The notes under the pieces were generated by a model that saw only the letters and a program-made list of their open reading frames with translations, had not been told where the DNA came from and made no database searches. A DNA stretch of 64,000 nt from Ochrobactrum vermis (lineage in GTDB: Bacteria > Pseudomonadota > Alphaproteobacteria > Rhizobiales > Rhizobiaceae). Both the position numbers and the translations under genes were made by a program. The stretch lies in the NCBI RefSeq assembly GCF_002975205.1, contig NZ_PCOC01000001.1:2532001-2596000 (forward strand). Direction: 5' to 3'. Position 1 is the stretch's first letter. Every line of letters begins with the position of its first letter. This document shows positions 55,292-64,000 of this stretch, one piece after another.

Positions 55292-56455
55292 CTATCCGGC
55301 CTTGCCGGGCGGCTCGGCCAGATAGTCCGCGCTCTGCATCTCGAAAAGGCGGGAAGCGGTGCGGTCGAACTCGAACGCCTCCGTGCCCTTGCTCGCGAGA
55401 TAGAGCTTTTCAGGCTGGGCTTCGGCGGAAATGAACACCCGCGCGTGATGATCGTAAAGCACGTCAACCAGCAGAATGAATCGTTTGGCCTCATTGCGGC
55501 GCGAATAGTCCAGCACCGGTACATCGTCGATGAACAGCGTCGGATAGTGCTTGACGATGGCGATATAGTCCGAGGCACCAAGCGGTTTTGAACAGAGTGC
55601 ATCGAAAGTGAAGCGCGCAGCACCATGCGCGGCGCGGGCAACCTCGATGTCGCGCCCCTTGATGCGGATCACGTCCGGCTTTTCGTGCGCGCCGTCCTTT
55701 TGCGCCGCCCAGGCCGCATCCATGCGCTTGGTGGTCTCGGCACCCAGCGGTGACAGATAGACCGGCTGGCGGTCGAGTTTTTCGAGGCGGTAATCAGTGC
55801 GCGAATCGAGGTTGATCACATCGACATGCTGCTTGAGGATATCGATGAAGGGCAGGAAGAGCTGCCGGTTCAGGCCATCGCGATAAAGATTGTCCGGCGC
55901 AACGTTGGATGTCGCCACCAGCACAACCCCACGCGCAAACAACGCGCTGAACAGGCGCGACAGGATCATCGCATCGGCGATATCCGTCACGGTGAATTCG
56001 TCGAAACACAGAACCCACGCCTGCTGGCTCAAGGCATCGGCTACCGGCGGGATCGGATCGTCCTGCTTGGTCTCGCCGCGCTTATGCGCCTGACGATGCG
56101 CATAAATGCGATCATGCACATCAACCATGAAGTCGTTGAAATGGGCGCGGCGCTTGCGTTCCACCGGCAGCAGCGAAAAGAACATATCCATCAGCATGGT
56201 CTTGCCGCGCCCGACCTCGCCGTGCACGTAAAGCCCCTTGATGACGCTCGATGCTTCCTTGCGCTTGCCGAACAGCCAGCCGAGCGCGCTCGATTTACGT
56301 GACAGGCGTTTGGTGCAGATTTCCTCGATCAGCCGGTCGTAACGGTCGGTGAGTTCGAGTTGAGCTGGGTCGGCTTCCACATCACCCGCCGCGACCATTG
56401 CATCATAATGTTCGCGAAGGGAGGGAAACGCCTTCAAATTACCGTCGAAAGACAT
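55292..56455 (-). CDS. zapE: Cell division protein ZapE (AFG1-like ATPase)
   Basis: A 387-residue ATPase that modulates the Z-ring in E. coli and is related to mitochondrial AFG1/LACE1. It has Walker A VHGEVGRGKTMLMDMF, Walker B WVLCFDEFTVTDIADAMIL, an arginine-finger region SNVAPDNLYRDGLNRQLFLPF, and the terminal FIDDVPVLDYSRRNEAKRFILLVDVLYDH. It lies immediately upstream of mdh and shares its direction, which I recall as conserved in Hyphomicrobiales, with a 507-bp gap. Confidence 0.93.
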   Translation of the reverse strand: MSFDGNLKAFPSLREHYDAMVAAGDVEADPAQLELTDRYDRLIEEICTKRLSRKSSALGWLFGKRKEASSVIKGLYVHGEVGRGKTMLMDMFFSLLPVERKRRAHFNDFMVDVHDRIYAHRQAHKRGETKQDDPIPPVADALSQQAWVLCFDEFTVTDIADAMILSRLFSALFARGVVLVATSNVAPDNLYRDGLNRQLFLPFIDILKQHVDVINLDSRTDYRLEKLDRQPVYLSPLGAETTKRMDAAWAAQKDGAHEKPDVIRIKGRDIEVARAAHGAARFTFDALCSKPLGASDYIAIVKHYPTLFIDDVPVLDYSRRNEAKRFILLVDVLYDHHARVFISAEAQPEKLYLASKGTEAFEFDRTASRLFEMQSADYLAEPPGKAG

Positions 56456-56537
56456 GATTGCTTCCGTTCAACCTTTCAATTGCAAAAACGGCGGACCATC
56501 TCGCGATGATCCGCCTGTCTTTAAGCGAAAGAATGTC

Positions 56538-57077
56538 TTAGCGCGAAAGCGACACGGCCTGACCGCCGGAAGTCTGTCCGTCGAAGCGGCTCTGTCCCGA
56601 AGAATAGAGCGAAGCGACAGTACCGCCATTCGCATCATAGAGAACGAGCTGCTTGCCGTTGACAGCCCAGGAAGCAAGATTGCCCAGTTCACCCGGGCAG
56701 CGCAGCGGACCGGCGCGGAAACCTTGACCATATTTGGTCTGTGGCGTCGCTATCTTGCAGCTCTGTCCGCCGAGCGATGCATTCCATACACCGGCGACGG
56801 AGCCTGGCGTCAGGTCCGGCGCTGATGCCGGCGGCAAGCTTGCAACCTGCGTGCCGGGCTGTGCATTCGGGTCCGTGGTCGGAGCAGTCGGGAACTGCGA
56901 AGCATTGGGCGAATTAAGGTTGCCCTTCTGCACCGCACCTGCCGGAGCGGCATTGACCGGCGGCGGTGGCGGCGGTGGCGAAACCGTGTCGAGATTGCCG
57001 AACCGCGAGCTCTGGCAACCGGCCAGGACAATGCCAGCTGCCGCGAGGCCGAGCAGACTTGCTTTCGAAATTCCCAT
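56538..57077 (-). CDS. omp19: Outer-membrane lipoprotein Omp19 (protease-inhibitor fold)
   Basis: Brucella hallmark lipoprotein. The 179-residue precursor has a type II signal peptide (MGISKASLLGLAAAGIVLAGC, lipid-modified Cys21), a Pro/Ala/Thr-rich linker with seven prolines in a row, and a C-terminal AprI/Inh-type beta-barrel (VAGVWNASLGGQSCKIATPQ, AGPLRCPGELGNLASWAV, LYDANGGTVASLYSSGQ) with two cysteines. In Brucella Omp19 inhibits host proteases and is a potent immunogen. ATG 57077 is preceded by GGAG at good spacing; upstream in-frame ATGs would spoil the signal peptide. Likely a LolA client. Confidence 0.95.
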   Translation of the reverse strand: MGISKASLLGLAAAGIVLAGCQSSRFGNLDTVSPPPPPPPVNAAPAGAVQKGNLNSPNASQFPTAPTTDPNAQPGTQVASLPPASAPDLTPGSVAGVWNASLGGQSCKIATPQTKYGQGFRAGPLRCPGELGNLASWAVNGKQLVLYDANGGTVASLYSSGQSRFDGQTSGGQAVSLSR

Positions 57078-57443
57078 CAGGTTCTCCATTTCCGCATTTC
57101 TCATCAGGGGTGGGGATGCCCCGGGCTCCCTACCGAAGCCCTGCATTGTGACAATATTGGACCGATAAAATGGCTATATGGTTAAAAAAGCAACACCGGC
57201 ACCTGTCATTTTTGCCTCCCAAACTCTTCAAGAATGCTTGAAACCGCTTAATAATCTTGAAACTGGGACAGGAAGGCCACAGTTTCCCCGATATTGCCGC
57301 CTGTTCTGAAAGAACATCTGCACCGCAACTTTTCGCAATCTGATGCGGGTACTGGCAATTTGCGGGCTTTTCCGCCATATAGACGCTAATTGTCCCATAG
57401 GCTTTATCGACCAAAGCCACAGGAAAACGGAACCACGATAGTT
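57078..57443. other. Divergent omp19-dapF intergenic region
   Basis: These 366 bp contain no convincing gene and should hold both promoters. A small inverted repeat TTCAAG-AATG-CTTGAA lies at 57227-57242, roughly in the middle. The omp19-proximal part is AT-rich (ATTGTGACAATATTG near 57144, itself a near-palindrome TGTGACAATATTG). Confidence 0.5.
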
Positions 57444-58334
57444 ATGGCCACCAGGGCAGCCTTCGCCAAGATGAACGGGCTTGGCAATCAGATCATCGTT
57501 GCCGACATGCGCGGCCGCGCCGATCGGATTACGCCTGAAGCTGCGATCCGTCTTGCAGGCGACAGCGAGACCGCCTTCGATCAGATCATGGCGATTCACG
57601 ATCCGCGTACAGTGGGAACCGACAACTATATAGCGATCATCAATTGCGACGGCACCGAAGCGCAGGCTTGCGGCAATGGTACACGCTGCGTCGTGCAGGC
57701 GCTGGCCGCCGAGACAGGCAGGCAGGATTTCACCTTTGAAACCCGCGCCGGAATTCTGACCGCGACCGAACACGAAGACGGCCTGATTTCCGTCGATATG
57801 GGCAAGCCACGCTTCGACTGGCAGGATATTCCGCTTGCCGAAGAATTTCGCGATACACGCATGATCGAACTGCAGGTCGGCCCCATCGACGCACCAGTGC
57901 TGCATTCGCCGTCGGTTGCGTCCATGGGCAATCCGCATGCAATCTTCTGGGTCGACCGCGATGTCCGGTCCTATGAGCTGGAAAAATTCGGACCGCTTCT
58001 GGAGCATCATCCGATCTTTCCTGAGCGCGCCAATATCTCCATTGCCCGTGTCACTTCGCCCGAGACAATCGATCTGCGCACATGGGAGCGCGGTGCGGGT
58101 CTCACCCGCGCCTGCGGTTCCGCCGCCTGTGCCGCCGCCGTCTCGGCAGTGCGCACGCGCCGCACCGGACGCACGGTTACCGTCAATGTTCCCGGCGGCC
58201 CGCTCAGGATCGAGTGGCGCGACGACGATCACGTCATGATGACCGGCCCCGCCGAGTGGGAGTTCTCAGGCACTTTCGATCCCGCTACCGGCGAATGGAA
58301 CCGCGACGCCCAAAATGACAAGGGTGCAGCCTGA
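57444..58334 (+). CDS. dapF: Diaminopimelate epimerase
   Basis: Converts LL- to meso-diaminopimelate for lysine and peptidoglycan. The 296-residue product has [18 protein letters not shown], the first catalytic cysteine in ACGNGTRC (Cys76) and the second in [14 protein letters not shown] near residue 220. ATG 57444 ([15 protein letters not shown]) is chosen; the frame is open further upstream. Its TGA overlaps the mtaB ATG (TGATG), so the two are coupled. Confidence 0.97.
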   Translation: MATRAAFAKMNGLGNQIIVADMRGRADRITPEAAIRLAGDSETAFDQIMAIHDPRTVGTDNYIAIINCDGTEAQACGNGTRCVVQALAAETGRQDFTFETRAGILTATEHEDGLISVDMGKPRFDWQDIPLAEEFRDTRMIELQVGPIDAPVLHSPSVASMGNPHAIFWVDRDVRSYELEKFGPLLEHHPIFPERANISIARVTSPETIDLRTWERGAGLTRACGSAACAAAVSAVRTRRTGRTVTVNVPGGPLRIEWRDDDHVMMTGPAEWEFSGTFDPATGEWNRDAQNDKGAA

Positions 58335-59617
58335 TGACGGTGGAAGTCGTAACATTCGGATGCCGTCTCAACACCTATGAATCAGAGGTGATGAAACGCG
58401 AAGCCGATGCCGCGGGACTTGGTGAATTGAAGGATGGCGCGATCATCTTCAACACGTGCGCCGTGACGGCGGAAGCTGTGCGCCAGGCGCGTCAGGCGAT
58501 CCGCAAGGCACGCCGTGAAAACCCGGAAGCGCGCATCATCGTCACCGGCTGCGCCGCGCAGACCGAAGCGGACAATTTTGCCGCCATGGACGAAGTCGAT
58601 CTCATTCTCGGCAATGAGGAAAAACTGAAATCCAATTCCTACCGAATGCTGCCGGATTTCGGCGTCAACCAGTTCGAAAAGGTCCGCGTCAACGACATTA
58701 TGGAAGTGCGCGAAACCGCAAGCCATATGGTCGATGCCATCGAAGGCCGCGCGCGTGCTTTCGTGCAGGTACAGAACGGCTGCGATCATCGCTGCACCTT
58801 CTGCATCATTCCCTATGGTCGTGGTAACTCCCGCTCCGTTCCGATGGGCGCGGTGGTGGATCAGGTCAAGCGCCTTGTCGGCAACGGTTATGCCGAAGTG
58901 GTGCTGACCGGCGTGGACATGACCTCCTACGGTCCCGATCTTCCGGGAAGCCTGCGTCTCGGCAAGCTGGTGAAGACCGTTCTCAACCAGGTGCCGGATC
59001 TGCAGCGCCTGCGTCTTTCCTCCATCGATTCCATCGAGGCCGATGACGATCTGATGGATGCGATTGCCAATGAAAAGCGCCTGATGCCGCATTTGCATCT
59101 GTCGCTCCAGGCGGGCGACGACATGATCCTGAAGCGTATGAAGCGCCGCCATCTGCGCGACGATTCGATCCGTTTCTGCGAAGCGGTTCGGTCGCTGCGC
59201 CCCGATATCGTGTTCGGCGCGGACATCATCGCCGGTTTCCCGACCGAAACAGAAGAGATGTTCGCAAATTCGATGAAGATCGTCGAGGAATGCGGCCTGT
59301 CCCACCTCCACGTCTTCCCCTACAGCGCACGCGAAGGCACCCCCGCCGCCCGCATGCCGCAGGTGCGGCGCGAAATCGTCAAGGAACGTGCAGCGCGTTT
59401 GCGTGCCGTTGGCGACCGCGCTTATGAAAAGCACCTCGCTTCTCTCAACGGCACTGTGCAACGCCTGTTGATCGAGAAGGAAGGCATTGCGCGCACGGAG
59501 GGCTTTACGCTGGCATCGGTGGACGGCGGTGCACCGGGCGAAATCATCGAACGTATCGTGACAGGCCATGACGGTGAAAAACTCCTCACCCGTCAGGTAG
59601 AGCCGCAAGCGGCTTAA
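58334..59617 (+). CDS. mtaB: tRNA t6A37 methylthiotransferase MtaB-type
   Basis: Radical-SAM enzyme that turns t6A37 into ms2t6A37 in tRNA-Lys. The 427-residue product has the UPF0004 N-terminal domain (VVTFGCRLNTYESE, FNTCAVTAEAVRQARQ, VTGCAAQTE) with three cluster cysteines, the radical-SAM motif CDHRCTFCIIPYGRG (CxxxCxxC), a TIM-barrel part, and a C-terminal TRAM-like domain. The N-terminal CRLN and VTAEAVRQ pattern favours MtaB over MiaB or RimO. Coupled to dapF upstream; 21 nt before ftsY. Its substrate t6A needs tsaD at 7.8 kb. Confidence 0.93.
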   Translation: MTVEVVTFGCRLNTYESEVMKREADAAGLGELKDGAIIFNTCAVTAEAVRQARQAIRKARRENPEARIIVTGCAAQTEADNFAAMDEVDLILGNEEKLKSNSYRMLPDFGVNQFEKVRVNDIMEVRETASHMVDAIEGRARAFVQVQNGCDHRCTFCIIPYGRGNSRSVPMGAVVDQVKRLVGNGYAEVVLTGVDMTSYGPDLPGSLRLGKLVKTVLNQVPDLQRLRLSSIDSIEADDDLMDAIANEKRLMPHLHLSLQAGDDMILKRMKRRHLRDDSIRFCEAVRSLRPDIVFGADIIAGFPTETEEMFANSMKIVEECGLSHLHVFPYSAREGTPAARMPQVRREIVKERAARLRAVGDRAYEKHLASLNGTVQRLLIEKEGIARTEGFTLASVDGGAPGEIIERIVTGHDGEKLLTRQVEPQAA

Positions 59618-59638
59618 AGCTTAAGGGCATCAGATTTC

Positions 59639-61098
<1,460 letters not shown>

Positions 61099-61099
<1 letters not shown>

Positions 61100-61761
61100 T
61101 GGAGCATCCCGTTTTCGAACGCGATCCGTCACAGAAAAGCGAAGCTGAACGCAAGGAGGTCCCGCCGCTGCTCAAGCTGGTGCTGGAGCTCGGACCACTT
61201 CTTGTCTTCTTCTTTGCCAATGCGCGCGGTGAAATGCTGATCGAGCGTTTTCCGGTGCTGGCTTCCATCGGCGCACCGATCTTTCTGGCAACGGCCCTGT
61301 TCATGGCCGCGACCGTGATCGCGCTCGTCATTTCATGGGTGATGACGCGCACGCTGCCTATCATGCCGCTTGTCTCCGGCATCGTCGTGCTGGTGTTCGG
61401 AGCACTGACACTCTGGCTGCACAACGATACCTTCATCAAGATGAAGCCCACCATCGTCAACACGCTGTTCGGCGCTATCCTGCTCGGCGGACTTTTCTTC
61501 GGTAAATCCCTGCTTGGTTATGTGTTCGATTCGGCCTTCCGTCTCGATGCCGAAGGCTGGCGAAAACTGACACTGCGCTGGGGTCTGTTCTTCATCTTCC
61601 TCGCTGTGGTCAACGAGGTTGTCTGGCGGAACTTCTCGACCGATGCATGGGTATCGTTCAAGGTGTGGGGCATTATGCCCATCACCATTGTCTTCACGCT
61701 TTTACAAATGCCGCTTATCCAGAAGCATTCACTGACGGAAGACAACAAGACCGCATCATAA
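61099..61761 (+). CDS. ispZ: Intracellular septation protein YciB/IspZ
   Basis: Inner-membrane protein with five to six helices, 220 residues, of the YciB/IspZ family needed for septation in Shigella and linked to envelope integrity. Motifs: [19 protein letters not shown] near residue 25, [31 protein letters not shown], and [26 protein letters not shown] (W-R-x-L and NE motifs). The ATG overlaps the ftsY stop by one base, so it is translationally coupled. Followed by a dispersed repeat. Confidence 0.95.
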
Positions 61762-61763
61762 TC

Positions 61764-61811
61764 GAGCATTTCCAGCAAAAGTGTGAAACGGTTTTGCGTC
61801 GGACAATGCGA
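61764..61811 (+). repeat. Dispersed repeat, short form (copy 5)
   Basis: GAGCATTTCCAGCAAAAGTG, GAAACGGTTTTGCG, GGACAATGCG, starting 2 nt after the septation gene stop and ending 23 nt before the gloB ATG. Confidence 0.85.
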
Positions 61812-61834
61812 CACGCTTTAGGAGGAAGGACGCC

Positions 61835-62617
61835 ATGAACGGGATCGCCCCAAGGCTTGAAATCGAACAGTTCATCTGCCGCAGCGACAATTATGGCGTT
61901 CTGATCCACGACCCGCAAAGTGCACTGACAGCATCCATCGATGCGCCCGATGCAGCCGCTGTCGAAGCGGCGCTGAAACGGCGTGGCTGGACGCTCGATT
62001 TCATCTTCACCACGCATCACCATCTCGACCATGTCGAGGGCAATGAAGCGCTAAAGGCGAAATACGCGGTCAGCATCATCGGCCCCAAGGCGGAAGAAGC
62101 AAAAATTCCCGGCATCGACCGTAGCGTGAAGGATGGCGACGAATTCACCTTTGGTCTCTTCCGGGTGAAAGCCATCGCAACACCGGGCCATACGGCGGGC
62201 GAAATTTCCTATTATCTTCCCGATGCGAAAGTCGTCTTCACGGGCGATACGCTTTTCGCACTCGGCTGCGGTCGGCTTTTCGAGGGAACGCCGCTTACCA
62301 TGTTCCAGTCGCTGCAAAAGCTGATTGCGCTTCCCGGTGACACGGCGGTTTATTGCGGTCATGAATATACCGAAAGCAATGCCCGCTTTGCGCTCACCAT
62401 CGACCCGGCCAATTCCGCTCTCAAGGAGCGCGCCACCGAGATTGCGCGGCTTCGTGCTGCCGACCGCATGACATTGCCGTCAAGCATTGCACTTGAAATG
62501 GCGACAAATCCCTTCCTGCGCTGGCATGATGCCGGTATTCGCAGCCGCCTCGGCCTGCAGGATGCACCTGATGAAGCCGTGTTCGCCGAAATACGCAAGC
62601 GCAAGGATATGTTCTGA
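61835..62617 (+). CDS. gloB: Hydroxyacylglutathione hydrolase (glyoxalase II)
   Basis: Hydrolyses S-D-lactoylglutathione in methylglyoxal detoxification. The 260-residue metallo-beta-lactamase-fold enzyme has the binuclear-site motif THHHLDHVEGN (residues 60-70), TPGHTAGEISYYL, VFTGDTLFALGCGRLFEGT and YCGHEYTESNARF. A GGAGGAAGG ribosome binding site precedes ATG 61835. The upstream region is occupied by a dispersed repeat. Confidence 0.95.
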   Translation: MNGIAPRLEIEQFICRSDNYGVLIHDPQSALTASIDAPDAAAVEAALKRRGWTLDFIFTTHHHLDHVEGNEALKAKYAVSIIGPKAEEAKIPGIDRSVKDGDEFTFGLFRVKAIATPGHTAGEISYYLPDAKVVFTGDTLFALGCGRLFEGTPLTMFQSLQKLIALPGDTAVYCGHEYTESNARFALTIDPANSALKERATEIARLRAADRMTLPSSIALEMATNPFLRWHDAGIRSRLGLQDAPDEAVFAEIRKRKDMF

Positions 62618-62666
62618 CATGTGGTACTTTAGCCGGCGAATCGTTCCACAGTTCGAGGATAGAAGA

Positions 62667-63158
62667 ATGACGGTGTTTTCCCGTTTCAAGATTGCAGGCT
62701 GCGCCGTTTTCCTCGGCCTTTCCCTTATCGCCCTGCCCGTTTCCACAGGCGTCGCGTTTGCCGACGACCTGCTCGATGTCGCGCCGAAGCAAACGCCTGC
62801 CGAAATCAACAATTTCAAGCTGAGCGAAGATTTTCTGTCCCGCATGGAAAAAGTGCAGGAACAGTTGGGCGGCATGGAACTTTCCGCGACCGAAGAAGAA
62901 GGACAAGATGCCACGCCATCCTTCGACAAGATGGTGAAGAGCATCGAAACCCGTCCGCAGGTGGTGGAAGTGCTCAAGACCCAGAACATAACACCCAGCG
63001 ATTATATTCTCGGCTATTTTGCCCTGATGAGCAGTCTTGCAGCCGCTGACGCCGAGAGTGAGCCGCAGCTTGTGGACGAGTTAAAGGACATCAATCCCGA
63101 ACATCTCGCCTTCGGCAAGCAATATAGCGAGCGTATCCGTGTTCTGATCGGCGAGTAA
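62667..63158 (+). CDS. Exported protein of unknown function
   Basis: A 163-residue protein with a signal peptide (FKIAGCAVFLGLSLIALPV, cleavage likely after AFA) and an all-helical mature part (INNFKLSEDFLSRMEKVQEQL, then TPSDYILGYFALMSSLAAADAESEPQL). No family recognised; such short helical exported proteins are common in Hyphomicrobiales. The frame is open upstream to 62487, but ATG 62667 follows AGGAT and gives the signal peptide. It is 49 nt after gloB and ends at a strong terminator. Confidence 0.7.
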   Translation: MTVFSRFKIAGCAVFLGLSLIALPVSTGVAFADDLLDVAPKQTPAEINNFKLSEDFLSRMEKVQEQLGGMELSATEEEGQDATPSFDKMVKSIETRPQVVEVLKTQNITPSDYILGYFALMSSLAAADAESEPQLVDELKDINPEHLAFGKQYSERIRVLIGE

Positions 63159-63180
63159 CGCATCACGAAGCAAGAGAGAC

Positions 63181-63206
63181 GAACCGGCGATTTCGCCGGT
63201 TCTTTT
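63181..63206 (+). terminator. Intrinsic terminator after the small exported protein
   Basis: Stem GAACCGGCG / CGCCGGTTC with a short loop followed by TTTT, 22 nt after the stop; also positioned beyond the stop of the convergent ATPase gene. Confidence 0.88.
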
Positions 63207-63209
63207 GTT

Positions 63210-64000
63210 TTATCGCACTGGCTGTCTCAACAGCCGCAAAGCATTCAGCGTCACGAGAACGGTTGCGCCTGTATCGGCCAGAATTGCGGGCCAGAGGCCG
63301 GTGATGCCCAGCACTGTGGTGACGAGGAAGACCACTTTCAATCCAAGTGCAATGGCAATGTTCTGATGGATATTGCGCATGGTTCGCTTGGAAAGCTCGA
63401 CCATTTCCGCGACATCGCCAACCCGTCCGTGCAGAACGGCTGCATCGGCGGTTTCCAGCGCCACGTCGGTGCCGCCACCCATGGCGATGCCGACGTCTGC
63501 AGCCGCAAGCGCTGGCGCATCGTTGATGCCGTCGCCGATCTTGGCGACGATCAGGCCCTTATTACGCAACTCGCCGACAATACGCTGCTTGTCTTCCGGC
63601 AGAAGCTCTGCCCGCACTTCGATCCCGAGATCGCGCCCGATGGCTTCTGCTGTGCGACGATTGTCACCGGTCAGCATGACGGTGCGAATATTGGCGCTTT
63701 TCAGTTCCTGCAAACCGGCAATGGCATCGGCGCGCGGTTCATCACGCATGGCGATTGCACCGGCAATCTTGCCATTGGCGACAAGGACAGAAACGGTCTT
63801 GCCTTCATCGTTGCAGGCCGCAATACGGCTCGCCAGCGCATCCGGAATGGCCACAATATCATTGGCGGCGCGGCGCGAACCCAGAAACAGCTCCACTTCG
63901 CCAACCGCACCTGACACGCCCTTGCCGCCATGGGCCTTGCCCTGCGTGATTGCGGACAGTTTCAGCTCACGCTGTTCGGCGGCACCGACAATCGCCAGTG
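63210..64000 (-). CDS. Heavy-metal P-type ATPase (ZntA/CadA type), partial
   Basis: Only the C-terminal 263 codons are visible; the frame continues without a stop past the right window edge, where the 5' part lies. It has the nucleotide-binding domain end, with VMLTGDNRRTAEAIGRDLG, the hinge GDGINDAPALAAADVGIAMG, and the last two membrane helices (IAIALGLKVVFLVTTVLGITGLW). The end TVLVTLNALRLL is typical of P1B-type metal exporters. Zn/Cd/Pb (ZntA) is likelier than Cu because the last helices lack the Cu-type MxxSS, but the metal-defining CPC segment is outside the window. Convergent with the small exported gene. Confidence 0.88.
   Translation of the reverse strand, partial: LAIVGAAEQRELKLSAITQGKAHGGKGVSGAVGEVELFLGSRRAANDIVAIPDALASRIAACNDEGKTVSVLVANGKIAGAIAMRDEPRADAIAGLQELKSANIRTVMLTGDNRRTAEAIGRDLGIEVRAELLPEDKQRIVGELRNKGLIVAKIGDGINDAPALAAADVGIAMGGGTDVALETADAAVLHGRVGDVAEMVELSKRTMRNIHQNIAIALGLKVVFLVTTVLGITGLWPAILADTGATVLVTLNALRLLRQPVR

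Overview
The window is a gene-dense alphaproteobacterial chromosome segment, almost certainly from the Brucella/Ochrobactrum group (Brucellaceae, Hyphomicrobiales). The strongest pointers are the lipoprotein Omp19 (56538-57077), the OtpR/CenR response regulator followed by a cyclic-nucleotide-binding protein (16341-17517), a TTAA-N7-TTAA CtrA-type box in front of ftsK, and the rhizobial-type mdh-sucCDAB-lpdA cluster. Some Omp19 residues differ from what I remember of classical pathogenic Brucella, which fits an Ochrobactrum-like member. I see no insertion sequence, prophage, CRISPR array, tRNA or rRNA.

Layout. 1-6.0 kb: aquaporin, MFS transporter, TerB-like protein, then hemY and a mitofilin (Mic60) homologue. 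6.1-12.3 kb: hemD-hemC, divergent from tsaD-gpsA-yciI-EVE and an EtfB-lysine-methyltransferase-like gene, then an EamA transporter. 12.4-15.6 kb: a MocR regulator and a purine permease with a structured leader. 15.7-24.9 kb: L,D-transpeptidase, OtpR pair, ABC-F protein, exonuclease III, LolA, FtsK and AmtB. 25.2-28.6 kb: TesB, a Ubi-type hydroxylase, OsmC and a VOC protein. 28.8-32.4 kb: sdhCDAB, followed by a 40-bp remnant of a second sdhB 3' end. 32.7-43.5 kb: GNAT, diguanylate cyclase, leuC, rplS, an NCS1 permease, trmD-rimM, a XerC-type recombinase, a TraB/GumN protein and small proteins. 43.7-54.8 kb (leftward): mdh-sucC-sucD-sucA-sucB-MAPEG-lysE-unknown-lpdA, the lower half of the TCA cycle, complementing sdhCDAB 11 kb away. 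55.3-64 kb: zapE, omp19, dapF, mtaB, ftsY, the septation gene yciB/ispZ, gloB, a small exported protein and the 3' part of a metal P-type ATPase cut by the window edge.

The gene content is mostly core metabolism, cell division and envelope. I did not find a clearly new multi-gene system. The unusual signals are at small scale: an sdhB tail remnant that differs from the live gene only at synonymous sites; a purine-permease leader with mutually exclusive pairings; a palindromic repeat covering the ribosome binding site of a methyltransferase gene whose last codons come from another repeat; operator-like palindromes before the mdh operon and the NCS1 permease; a hairpin between mdh and sucC and another between sucD and sucA; an amtB with no adjacent glnK but a sigma-54-like promoter; and a dispersed repeat of about 50-100 bp present at least five times.
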